NCBI GenBank assembly: GCA_021800255.1
Contig: JAJYZC010000009.1
Span: 1-64,000 of the forward strand
Direction of reading: 5' to 3'
Source of the DNA: Acidobacteriota bacterium
Lineage (GTDB): Bacteria > Acidobacteriota > Terriglobia > Terriglobales > Acidobacteriaceae
Length of the DNA stretch: 64,000 bases
In this document: positions 39,130-48,186 of the stretch, in pieces
Numbering within the stretch: the first letter of the stretch is position 1
Layout: the number at the start of each line of letters is the position of its first letter
Made by a program: the position numbers and the translations under genes
Notes under the pieces: model-generated
What the model was told of the DNA's origin: nothing
The model's database searches: none
What the model saw: only the letters and a program-made list of their open reading frames with translations

Positions 39130-40131
39130 TCACATATTCGCTTGTCCCGCCCGCATGGCCTCGTTGAACTTGGGTTTGGTGAACTCCAGCGCCGCCTCCA
39201 GCGCGGCGCGGTACTCATCGGCCTTGGCCATCAGCGCGGGCGTGGCGGCGGCAAAATCGCTGTCCAGCTTCATCAGCCCCGCGCCGGCCTCGTCGCCCGC
39301 CATGCGCAGCAGGTCGGCCTCGGTGGTGTTCAGATACTGCGCGTCGCGCGGGTCGGCGATCCACACCGGCTCGCCCGCGCCCAGCACGCCGGAGAGCCAG
39401 TAGACCTTGCTGAGCAGATAGCGCAGCCGTTCCTGGTCGTTGGTCTCGGTAAAGATGAACTTCTTCTGCCAGCGGCTCCAGTAGCGCGTGGTTACAGGCA
39501 CCGGCTGGCGATTTCCTGATTTCAGAAATTCGAGCTGGCCCATGTCCACCGTCTTGCGCACGGCGTTGTAGATGAAGGTCTCGGCGTAGGGCTGCTCCAT
39601 AGCCGGCACGATCTCGGCGAAGGTCAGCGTGACGCTGGCGGCCACCTTGGCGTGCAGGTTGTGCGCCCCGCCGTCGGCCAGGTGAATCTCGCCGTGGACG
39701 ATGTAGGTGTCGGCGCCAGAGGTAGAGCGGTGAAACGGCCACTCAAACTGCCCAAACGCCACCGGCAGGCCGCCCAGCGTCACGTAGCAGTCGGGGCGCG
39801 GATTCCTCAGCCGCTTGGCCGCGGCGGCCAGATGGGCTGTCATCTCCGGCAGCAGGTGCGGTTTTGAAAAGTCGAATGCCGCGCTCAACTCCAGCCTGAG
39901 CGAGCGTCCCGCGGCCTGGCTGCCGGGCAGCCCCAGCTCGAAAACCGCCGTAGGCCGGCCGTGAAAGTCCGCGCCCTGGGCAGTAGAGACGAGCACCAAG
40001 CCAGCCTGGGCGGCGGCGGCTTGGAGCGAAGCGGCAAGCGAGGATTTCAGTTCGGCGGTCATGCGCGGCAAGTCCTGAGGCAGAGTTCGTTGTATATCCA
40101 TTCTACGCAAGCGCGCCGAATGCCGCCGCAT
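39130..40131 (-). CDS. Hypothetical protein
   Basis: 333-aa ORF, coherent protein-like composition; no family recognised. Confidence 0.65.
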   Translation of the reverse strand: MRRHSARLRRMDIQRTLPQDLPRMTAELKSSLAASLQAAAAQAGLVLVSTAQGADFHGRPTAVFELGLPGSQAAGRSLRLELSAAFDFSKPHLLPEMTAHLAAAAKRLRNPRPDCYVTLGGLPVAFGQFEWPFHRSTSGADTYIVHGEIHLADGGAHNLHAKVAASVTLTFAEIVPAMEQPYAETFIYNAVRKTVDMGQLEFLKSGNRQPVPVTTRYWSRWQKKFIFTETNDQERLRYLLSKVYWLSGVLGAGEPVWIADPRDAQYLNTTEADLLRMAGDEAGAGLMKLDSDFAAATPALMAKADEYRAALEAALEFTKPKFNEAMRAGQANM

Positions 40132-40145
40132 TTACAATTCCAGTT

Positions 40146-40919
40146 GTGGAGTCCGAAGCCTCATCTCCCATCATCCTTGCCCAAGACCTGACCAAAGTCT
40201 ATGCGGCGGGCCAAATACAAGTGACGGCCGTGCGCGGCGTCTCGCTGGCCGTTGAGCCGGGCGAGTTCGTGGCCATTGTGGGCCCCTCGGGCTCGGGCAA
40301 ATCCACGCTCTTTTACCTGTTAGGCGGACTGGCGCGGGCTACCTCCGGCCGCGTGGTGATCGATGGGATCGACTTTGCCGCCTTAAACGACGCCGCCCGC
40401 ACGCGCCTGCGCCGGCATCGCATCGGCTTCGTCTTTCAGCGGTTCAACCTGCTGCCTACCCTCTCGGGACTTGGCAACATCGAGATCGCCTATGCTGTGA
40501 GCGGACGCAAGGAGCCGATGGATTCCAACTATCTCGACCACTTGTGCGATATGCTGGCCATTCGCGGGCGCCTCAAGCACCTGCCCTCAGAATTGAGCGG
40601 CGGCGAGCAGCAGCGGGTGGCGATTGCCAGGGCGCTGATTACGCGGCCGGCCATCGTGCTGGCCGACGAACCCACCGGCAACCTGGATAGCAAAAACTCC
40701 GACGCCGTACTGCACATGCTGCTGCGCTCCAACCGCGAGCTGGGCCAGACCACGCTGATGATTACCCACAATCCCGACGCGGCGGCCGTCGCCACCCGCA
40801 TCCTGCACATGCGCGACGGCGAGATTGCTTACGAGGAAAAAGGCTCCCGGGCCGGGGCTGCGCTGCCGCCTCTGGGCGCGGAAAAGACGGCCGCAGCCTC
40901 CGCTCCCGCCTCAGTTTGA
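40146..40919 (+). CDS. ABC transporter ATP-binding protein (LolD/MacB-like)
   Basis: VGPSGSGKST, LSGGEQQRVAIARAL, VLADEPTGNLDS. Confidence 0.95.
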   Translation: MESEASSPIILAQDLTKVYAAGQIQVTAVRGVSLAVEPGEFVAIVGPSGSGKSTLFYLLGGLARATSGRVVIDGIDFAALNDAARTRLRRHRIGFVFQRFNLLPTLSGLGNIEIAYAVSGRKEPMDSNYLDHLCDMLAIRGRLKHLPSELSGGEQQRVAIARALITRPAIVLADEPTGNLDSKNSDAVLHMLLRSNRELGQTTLMITHNPDAAAVATRILHMRDGEIAYEEKGSRAGAALPPLGAEKTAAASAPASV

Positions 40920-41074
40920 CCCTGTTCCAGCCGCCCGGTATACTCAAGTTTGCGTTGATTGCGGTTTTCCTTCACGTATCGGCCAAGACGCAATCGCCGA
41001 GCGGCTTTTTCATCGAGAAAAAACTGCCTTGCGATGCGCTAACAGCGGCACAGCGTGGCAGGAGTGCCGGCTTA

Positions 41075-41149
41075 GCGGGAGTAGCTCAGTGGTAGAGCAT
41101 CGCCTTGCCAAGGCGAGGGTCGCGAGTTCAAGTCTCGTCTCCCGCTCCA
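41075..41149 (+). tRNA. tRNA-Gly (GCC), CCA encoded
   Basis: GCGGGAGTAGCTCAGTGGTAGAGCATCGCCTTGCCAAGGCGAGGGTCGCGAGTTCAAGTCTCGTCTCCCGCTCCA. Confidence 0.97.
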
Positions 41150-41241
41150 AGTTATGCCGCTGCGGCCAAGCCCATCGAGGCCCGGCGAGCGGCGACGGCT
41201 TGGAGGATGGATTCATCCGGCAGAGCAGGCAGCCAACCCAA

Positions 41242-41316
41242 GGCGCGGTACCCAAGTGGTAAGGGAGAGGTCTGCAAAACCTTTATGCGCCGGTTCGATC
41301 CCGGCCCGCGCCTCCA
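41242..41316 (+). tRNA. tRNA-Cys (GCA), CCA encoded
   Basis: GGCGCGGTACCCAAGTGGTAAGGGAGAGGTCTGCAAAACCTTTATGCGCCGGTTCGATCCCGGCCCGCGCCTCCA. Confidence 0.96.
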
Positions 41317-41466
41317 ATCCTTTCAACAGCTTAGGCTTGAAATTCAAGAGGGGCTTTGTGGGCACTGTGACGGATACTGTAGGGACTCCCCGTTGCTCTT
41401 CACTGCATCACCCGCTTCTCTGCGTCCTTTGATGGGTAAGGTTGCAAGGTGGAGCAAGCGAAGGCG

Positions 41467-41512
41467 TCCTCATATTCAATCTCAACAGGACTACACCATT
41501 TCCGAATAGGCC
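41467..41512. repeat. Partial copy C of the REPIN/MITE-like element
   Basis: AATCTCAACAGGACTACACCATTTCCGAATA. Confidence 0.65.
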
Positions 41513-41611
41513 GTAAGTGCAGGCAAGTTCCCATCGATCTCGTTTATCGGTTCAGAACGAAGGTCTGACCACAGAAAACATTTCTCATGCGCCGAAAAGA
41601 GAGTGGGCCTA

Positions 41612-41728
41612 TAGCATCTTCGGAAATACGATAGACCGAAAGCACATACTCAAGTGACCGCGACCTCAAGAAGCAGCGACATGAAAATCGATCTCAACAG
41701 GACTGCACCATTTCCGAAAATGCTGTAG
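41612..41728. repeat. REPIN/MITE-like element copy D
   Basis: GCATCTTCGGAAAT (41614-41627) ... ATTTCCGAAAATGC (41710-41723). Confidence 0.7.
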
Positions 41729-41796
41729 CCTGCGGCCGCCAAGTGCAAACGGCTGCCACGCCGCTCAAAATGGCTTTCGGGAGACGGGATTTGCGA

Positions 41797-42570
41797 TCAG
41801 TTCGTGTGGGCCCCGGGCTCGGTGTGGGCCATCTCCGGCTGCATCGAGCCCGAAGCCGCCTTACGTTCCGCAGGGCGTTCCATCCCCTGCGCGACCTGTG
41901 CCATGCGCAAGTGCTTCTCCATGAGATTGCGCGCTTCCAGCGGCTTGTGCGCGCGGATGGCGCGGTAAATCTCACGGTGCATCTCCGCCGACTCGCGCCG
42001 GACCGTGGAACGCTCCGCCGTCTTGCGCCGTTTGTCGTAGAGCGCCGAAGTGATGGTTTCAATCACGGCGGCCAGGATGGGATTGCCCGAAGCCCGCGAA
42101 ACGGTGCGGTGAAAGAGCACATCATGGATCAGATATTCCGAGGGGTTGTTCATGGCGGCGAACATCTCCGCGACCTCCTCGGCCAGCGCGGCGTGATGCT
42201 CCTCTTTGCCGCGTTCGGCGGCCAGCGCAGCCACTTGGCCCTCCAGGATGATGCGGGCTTCGAACATCTGCCACGTCTGAAAGTGGTGCAACGCGCCCAT
42301 CAGACCGAGAGACGCCTTGCCGAATTCAGGCGGGCCATCGGCGACGAAGGTCCCCACGCCGTGGCGAACCTTCATGACGCCCATGGCAGCCAGATAGCCG
42401 ATGCCCGTGCGCAGGCTGGCGCGGCTGATCTTGAGGGAACGGGCAAATTCGCGCTCCGGGGGGATTTTGTCGCCTGGGTGCAAGGCGCCGTTCTCAATGA
42501 GGGTGCGGATGTGGTTCACCACATGCATGGTGCGATCGGTATTCGGTTCGCCACGTTTCATCCGGGACAA
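41797..42570 (-). CDS. FadR-subfamily GntR regulator (FCD domain), likely hexuronate regulator
   Basis: VVNHIRTLIENGALHPGDKIPPEREFARSLKISRASLRTGIGYLAAMGVMKVRHGVGTFV; divergent from uxaC. Confidence 0.92.
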   Translation of the reverse strand: MSRMKRGEPNTDRTMHVVNHIRTLIENGALHPGDKIPPEREFARSLKISRASLRTGIGYLAAMGVMKVRHGVGTFVADGPPEFGKASLGLMGALHHFQTWQMFEARIILEGQVAALAAERGKEEHHAALAEEVAEMFAAMNNPSEYLIHDVLFHRTVSRASGNPILAAVIETITSALYDKRRKTAERSTVRRESAEMHREIYRAIRAHKPLEARNLMEKHLRMAQVAQGMERPAERKAASGSMQPEMAHTEPGAHTN

Positions 42571-42697
42571 GAGGGGCGCCTTCCTGCGACTCTAAAAAAA
42601 AAATCAGCGGCAAGATGAGATTACCACCGAAAGGCGCTGGGATGAAAAAATGCCTCCCCGGGGCACAAGAAAAATCCGCAGCGGCGAAGCGCGTGTG

Positions 42698-42719
42698 TAT
42701 ACTAGCTTGTGGTCTGACC
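42698..42719 (+). promoter_or_regulatory. Predicted uxaC -10 (TATACT) and FadR-type operator GGTCTGACC
   Basis: TATACT at 42698-42703, TGTGGTCTGACCT about 8 nt downstream. Confidence 0.5.
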
Positions 42720-42764
42720 TCAATCTCCGGTCAGAACATGGGCGGTTTTTCCACCCAAGATAGG

Positions 42765-44177
42765 ATGAAATCCATGCTGATCGACGAAAATCGGCTCTTT
42801 CCCGCCGAAGCCGGGACGCGCAAGATCGCCCAGGCGCTGTACGCGCACGTTCGCAGCCTGCCTATCGTCAGCCCGCACGGGCACACGCAGGCACGCTGGT
42901 TTGCCGCCAATGAACCGTTTCCTGACCCGGCCACTCTGTTTGTGCAACCGGATCACTACGTCTTCCGAATGCTCTACAGCCAGGGCGTATCCATGGACGA
43001 GCTGGAGATCGGGCAGCCGCAGGTGAAAGAGCCGCGCAAGGTATGGCGCATCTTTGCCAGCCATTACTACCTGTTTCGCGGCACGCCCACGCGCATGTGG
43101 CTGGACTACGCCTTTCAAGAACTGTTCGGGCTGGGGGAGCGGTTGTCGGAAAAAACCGCCGACCTGTATTACGACACCATTGCGGAAAAGCTGCGCATGC
43201 CGGAGTTTCTGCCCCGCGCGCTTTACGAGCGATTCAATCTCGAGGTGCTGGCCACCACGGATTCGCCGCTGGACGCGCTCCAGGATCATCAGGCCATCCG
43301 GGCTTCGGACTGGAAGGCGAGGATCAATGCACGTATTTTGCCCACCTTCCGTCCCGATCCGGTAGTGGATCCGGAGTTTGCAGGTTTTGCCCAGCGCATT
43401 GCCCAACTCGGCGAGCAGAGCGGCGAAGACACGACGACGTGGAGCGGCTACTTGAACGCGCTGGCCAAGGCGCGGCTGCGTTTCCGCGCGCTGGGCTGCA
43501 CGGCCACCGATCACGGCCATCCCACGGCGCAAACTGCGGACCTAGCTGCCGGCGAAGCAGCCAAGCTCTTCGCCAAGGTGCGAAGCGGAAACGCCGACAC
43601 CGGCGAGCAGGAGCTGTTCCGCGCCCAAATGCTGACTGAGATGGCGCGCATGAGCCTGGAAGACGGCTTGGTGATGCAGATTCACCCCGGCAGCGTGCGC
43701 AACCATAACCGCCTGATCTACGAACGTTACGGCCGCGATATGGGTGCGGACATTCCCAGACCCACAAATTATGTGGATGCGCTGCGGCCCTTGCTGAACC
43801 GCTTCGGCAACGAGCGCAAGCTCACCATTATTCTATTCATGCTGGATGAGTCGACGATCAGCCGCGAGCTGGCGCCGCTGGCCGGGCACTATCCATGCTT
43901 GCGTCTGGGTCCGCCGTGGTGGTTTCATGACAGTCCTGAGGGCATGATGCGTTTCCGCGAACTGGCCACGGAGACGGCAGGCTTCTATAACACGGCTGGA
44001 TTCAACGACGACACGCGGGCTTTCCTCTCCATTCCAGCGCGGCACGATGTGGCCAGGCGCATTGACTGCGCCTTTCTGGCCAGATTAGTCGCCGAACACA
44101 GGTTGGAGGAAGACGAGGCCTTCGAGGTGGCGCACGATCTGGCGTATGGGCTGGTGAAGAAGGCATACCGGCTCTAG
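42765..44177 (+). CDS. uxaC: Glucuronate isomerase (start uncertain, 42738-42774)
   Basis: MLIDENRLFPAEAGTRKIAQALYAHVRSLPIVSPHGHTQARWFA..; GCTATDHGH. Confidence 0.95.
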   Translation: MKSMLIDENRLFPAEAGTRKIAQALYAHVRSLPIVSPHGHTQARWFAANEPFPDPATLFVQPDHYVFRMLYSQGVSMDELEIGQPQVKEPRKVWRIFASHYYLFRGTPTRMWLDYAFQELFGLGERLSEKTADLYYDTIAEKLRMPEFLPRALYERFNLEVLATTDSPLDALQDHQAIRASDWKARINARILPTFRPDPVVDPEFAGFAQRIAQLGEQSGEDTTTWSGYLNALAKARLRFRALGCTATDHGHPTAQTADLAAGEAAKLFAKVRSGNADTGEQELFRAQMLTEMARMSLEDGLVMQIHPGSVRNHNRLIYERYGRDMGADIPRPTNYVDALRPLLNRFGNERKLTIILFMLDESTISRELAPLAGHYPCLRLGPPWWFHDSPEGMMRFRELATETAGFYNTAGFNDDTRAFLSIPARHDVARRIDCAFLARLVAEHRLEEDEAFEVAHDLAYGLVKKAYRL

Positions 44178-44271
44178 CCGGGCGGTTTTGCCTGCGGAGC
44201 CGGCTGCTGTGACCGGCGCGCAAGCCGGATGGCGGCGCATCATACTGAGAACGAGTTGACGAGCAAACTCG

Positions 44272-45582
44272 GTGGAGGGTAAGACGCGCTCGGATGCACA
44301 AACCGGAGAGATGGCCGCGCCAGCCGAAGGCATGGGGCGCGTGCGCTGGACCATCTGCGCGCTGTTGTTCGCCGCCACTACCCTCAACTACATGGATCGC
44401 ATGGTGCTGGGCTTGCTCAAGCCCACCATCCAGCACAGCATCGGCATGACAGAACTGGACTACGCCTACGTCGTAGACGCCTTCCAGATTGCCTATGCGG
44501 TGGGCATGCTGGTCATGGGCCGGCTCATCGACCGGGTGGGTACACGCATCGGCTACCTGGTCGTGATGTGTGTTTGGAGCCTGTCGGCGTGGGGCCACGC
44601 GCTGGCCAACACGGTGCTGGAGTTCGGCATCGCCCGCTTGTGCCTGGGCCTCGGCGAATCCGGCAACTTCCCGGTGGCCATTAAAACCGTAGCCGAGTGG
44701 TTTCCGCAAAAGGAGCGCTCGTTGGCCACGGGCATCTTCAATTCAGGCACCAACCTGGGCGCAATCATCGCGCCTTTGGCTGTGCCCTGGGTTGTGCTCA
44801 CCTTCCATACCTGGCACGCGGGCTTTCTCATCACCGGCGTCTTCAGCACAGTGTGGATCGTTTTGTGGCTGCTTTACTACCACAAGCCCGGCGAACACCC
44901 CAAGCTCCGCGCCGCGGAGTTTGAATACATCGAAGAAGGCAGGACCGAACCGCCAAAGCCGGGAACAGCGTGGCTCAAGCTGTTTGCCTACCGGCAGACC
45001 TGGGCCTTCTTCTTGGGCAAATTCCTCACAGATCCTATCTGGTGGTTCTATCTCTTCTGGCTGCCGTCGTACTTCACCACCAAGTTCCACCTCACGCTTT
45101 CCACGCTGGGGCTGCCGCTGGTCATCGTCTACACTGCGGCCACGGTGGGCAGCATTTTGGGCGGCTGGCTGCCGGCTCCGTTCCGCAAAGCGGGGATGGC
45201 GGTCACGCGCGCGCGCATGGCCGCCATGCTGGTTTGCGCCTGCGCCGTGGTTCCCATATTTCTGGCGGCCTATATGAAGAATGAGTGGGCATGCGTCGGC
45301 CTTTTGAGCCTGGCCACGGCCGCCCACCAGGGATTTTCCGCCAATCTGTTCACCACCGTCTCTGACATGTTTCCGCGCAGCGAAGTTGCATCGGTCACGG
45401 GCATTGGCGGCACGGCCGGCGCCATCGGGGGCGCGCTCATTGCTTCCATCGCGGGTTTGGTTCTGCAATTCATGCACACCTATGCGCCCTTGTTTTTCAT
45501 CGCCGCCAGCGCCTACATCGTCGCCTGGGTTCTGATTGCTGTGCTGGCGCCCGGATTAAGGAAGGCAGAGTTAGCAGCATGA
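44272..45582 (+). CDS. MFS hexuronate transporter-like
   Basis: TTLNYMDRMVLGLLKPTIQHSIGMTELDYAYVVDAFQIAYAVGMLVMGRLIDRVGTRIGY. Confidence 0.9.
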   Translation: MEGKTRSDAQTGEMAAPAEGMGRVRWTICALLFAATTLNYMDRMVLGLLKPTIQHSIGMTELDYAYVVDAFQIAYAVGMLVMGRLIDRVGTRIGYLVVMCVWSLSAWGHALANTVLEFGIARLCLGLGESGNFPVAIKTVAEWFPQKERSLATGIFNSGTNLGAIIAPLAVPWVVLTFHTWHAGFLITGVFSTVWIVLWLLYYHKPGEHPKLRAAEFEYIEEGRTEPPKPGTAWLKLFAYRQTWAFFLGKFLTDPIWWFYLFWLPSYFTTKFHLTLSTLGLPLVIVYTAATVGSILGGWLPAPFRKAGMAVTRARMAAMLVCACAVVPIFLAAYMKNEWACVGLLSLATAAHQGFSANLFTTVSDMFPRSEVASVTGIGGTAGAIGGALIASIAGLVLQFMHTYAPLFFIAASAYIVAWVLIAVLAPGLRKAELAA

Positions 45583-46847
45583 GCCTTTATTGCGCCATAG
45601 GAAGCGCCGAAACCGAATTATCCTCGCGGCAGCTGCAGGAACTGCTCGCGGACAGCCTGGCCAAGCTGGGCGAGCGCGCCAGCGTGCTCGCCGTCCCGCC
45701 CGACCAGAGCCGCGAACACTCTCGCGCCGGCGAGCTGACGCGCTACGCCTGGGAGTATTACGGCGACAGGTTGAAAGCGGTGCTGCCCGCTCTCGGCACG
45801 CACGTTCCGATGCGGCCCGGCCAGATCGCGCACATGTTCGCAGGCGTGCCCGCGGAGCTGTTCCGTGTGCACAACTGGCGCACCGATATTGAGACATTGG
45901 GTGAAGTCCCTGCCGGGTTCGTGCGCGAGCAGTCGGAGGGAAAACTGAACTTTTCCTGGCCGGCGCAGGTCAACCGCCTCATCTCACGCGGCGGCTTCGA
46001 CCTGATCCTCTCCATCGGCCAGGTGGTGCCTCACGAAGTGATCGGCATGGCCAATTACACCAAGAACATTCTCATTGGCGTGGGCGGGCGCGAAGGCATC
46101 AACCGCAGCCATTACTTGGGCGCGGTCTATGGAATGGAGCGCATCATGGGTCGCGCGGAGAACCCCGTGCGCAATGTGCTCGATTACGCCGCCGGGCGTT
46201 TTCTGCGGCACTTGCCCATCGTTTATGTGCTGACTGTGGTGGGGCGCGGCAAGGACGGCGGGCTGCCGGTGCGCGGCCTGTTCATCGGCGACGATAGCGA
46301 GTGCTTTTTACGCGCCGCCGAGTTGAGCCTGAAGGTCAACTTCGAGATCGTCGCCGAGCCCATTCAAAAGGCCGTGGTTTATCTTGACCCCAATGAATTC
46401 CATTCCACCTGGATCGGCAACAAGGCCGTCTACCGCACGCGCATGGCGCTGGCCGACGGCGCGGAGTTGGTCATTCTGGCGCCGGGAGTGCGGGAGTTCG
46501 GCGAAGACCAGGGCATCGATGCGCTGATCCGCAAGTACGGCTATCGCGGCACGCCGGCCACGCTGAAGGCGGTGAGTGAAAACGCCGATTTGGCCGGCGA
46601 CCTGAGCGCCGCCGCGCACCTGATCCACGCCTCTTCAGAGGGCCGCTTCAGGATCGTCTGGTGCCCTGGGCACCTGAGCCGCGAGGAGGTGGAGGGGGTG
46701 GGATACGAATACGGCGATCTTAAAGCCATGCTCGCGCGCTACGATCCCGCCCAGCTTCGCCAGGGATATAACCGCGTGCACGGCGAAGAGATTTTCTTTG
46801 TCGCCCATCCCGGATTGGGGCTATGGGCGCACCGCAGCCGCCTGTGA
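45579..46847 (+). CDS. LarA-family (DUF2088) nickel-pincer racemase/epimerase homologue
   Basis: LPALGTHVPM, SIGQVVPHEVIGMANYTKNILIGVGGREGINRSH; ATGA overlap with MFS gene. Confidence 0.85.
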   Translation: MSLYCAIGSAETELSSRQLQELLADSLAKLGERASVLAVPPDQSREHSRAGELTRYAWEYYGDRLKAVLPALGTHVPMRPGQIAHMFAGVPAELFRVHNWRTDIETLGEVPAGFVREQSEGKLNFSWPAQVNRLISRGGFDLILSIGQVVPHEVIGMANYTKNILIGVGGREGINRSHYLGAVYGMERIMGRAENPVRNVLDYAAGRFLRHLPIVYVLTVVGRGKDGGLPVRGLFIGDDSECFLRAAELSLKVNFEIVAEPIQKAVVYLDPNEFHSTWIGNKAVYRTRMALADGAELVILAPGVREFGEDQGIDALIRKYGYRGTPATLKAVSENADLAGDLSAAAHLIHASSEGRFRIVWCPGHLSREEVEGVGYEYGDLKAMLARYDPAQLRQGYNRVHGEEIFFVAHPGLGLWAHRSRL

Positions 46848-46863
46848 AAGGCAGAAAACGATT

Positions 46864-48186
46864 ATGACTTATCAAGGACTCAAACTTACCAAGTATTCCC
46901 TCGGCACCGGCGACCGTTTCGCGCACCAGGCCAAAGCGCAGTTGCAGGCGTGTGTGCAGGCTCTGGCGCAAGGCGCTGAAGTCATTCCGGTCTGGAACAA
47001 GTCGAACCGCGAGCACCTCATCATTGGCTCTGAACCGGCGTCGGTCCGCCAGGCCGCCGACGCCGCCGTACAGGCGCTCCACTGGAAGCTGCCGTATTAC
47101 TGCGACGCCGATCACATCACGGCCGAGACCGTCGGCCGCTTTCTCGCGCCGTGCGACTTCTTCACCCTCGATGTGGCGGACTTTATCGGTCAGGCCGCTC
47201 CGCCGGCAGAGATCGACGCCTTCGTCAAGCGCCATGCCGAGCTCCAGGGCCGCATCGAGATGGCGGGCGCGGATGAAGCTTTCGAGATGACCACGGAGAG
47301 CCTGAAACAAACCGTGCGGAAATTTCTCGGCGCGGTGAAGAAGGCGGGCGAGGTCTATCGCAAGATCGAGAAGGCCAAAGGCGCGGGCAATTTCATCCCT
47401 GAAGTCTCAATGGACGAAACCGATCGCGCGCAAAGCCCCGCGGAGCTGCTCGTGATTCTGGCGGCCATCGCCGATGAAGGCATACCCGTGCAGACCATCG
47501 CGCCCAAGTTCAGCGGGCGCTTCAACAAGGGCGTGGACTACGTGGGCGATGCGGCGCAATTCGAGCGCGAGATGGCGCTGGATGTGGCGGCCATCGCTCA
47601 TGCGGTGAAGCAATACGGATTGCCGGAGAATCTCAAGCTGAGCATCCACTCGGGCAGCGACAAGTTTTCCATCTATCCGGCCATTCACCGGACGATGCGG
47701 CGCTCCAACTGCGGCGTGCACCTGAAAACTGCCGGCACCACATGGCTGGAAGAACTGATCGGGCTGGCCGAGGCCGGCGGTGACGGGCTAGAGTTGGCTA
47801 AGGAGATCTACGCGCAGGCGTTCGCTCACCGCGCGGAGCTTTGTGAACCCTACGCCGCAGTCATCGACATCGACCCGGCGCAATTGCCCACGCCAGACGC
47901 AGTGCGCGCCTGGACGCCGGAGCAATACACGTCGGCGCTGCGGCACGTGGAAGGCAGCCCGGCTTACAATCCCAGTGTGCGCCAGTTGTTACACGTGGGC
48001 TTCAAGGTTGCCGCTCACATGGAGCGCCGCTATCTCGATTTGCTGGAGGCCAATGAAGCGGTGATTGCCAAAAACGTGACCGAAAACCTCTTCGCACGGC
48101 ACATCGCTCCGGTATTTTTGGGAGTCACGGGCGATGGCGCCAGGCAAGCCCGGAACGCGGATTCATTTGTCACGGAGAAAGCATGA
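46864..48186 (+). CDS. uxaE: Tagaturonate epimerase family protein
   Basis: LTKYSLGTGDRFAHQAKAQLQA.., YYCDADHITAETV, NFIPEVSMDETD, APKFSGRFNKGVDYVGD, LSIHSGSDKFSIYP. Confidence 0.87.
   Translation: MTYQGLKLTKYSLGTGDRFAHQAKAQLQACVQALAQGAEVIPVWNKSNREHLIIGSEPASVRQAADAAVQALHWKLPYYCDADHITAETVGRFLAPCDFFTLDVADFIGQAAPPAEIDAFVKRHAELQGRIEMAGADEAFEMTTESLKQTVRKFLGAVKKAGEVYRKIEKAKGAGNFIPEVSMDETDRAQSPAELLVILAAIADEGIPVQTIAPKFSGRFNKGVDYVGDAAQFEREMALDVAAIAHAVKQYGLPENLKLSIHSGSDKFSIYPAIHRTMRRSNCGVHLKTAGTTWLEELIGLAEAGGDGLELAKEIYAQAFAHRAELCEPYAAVIDIDPAQLPTPDAVRAWTPEQYTSALRHVEGSPAYNPSVRQLLHVGFKVAAHMERRYLDLLEANEAVIAKNVTENLFARHIAPVFLGVTGDGARQARNADSFVTEKA

Noticed and set aside
39028-39519. 163-aa + strand ORF
   Set aside because: Overlaps the 3' end of the 39130-40131 minus-strand gene; later part is a shadow frame
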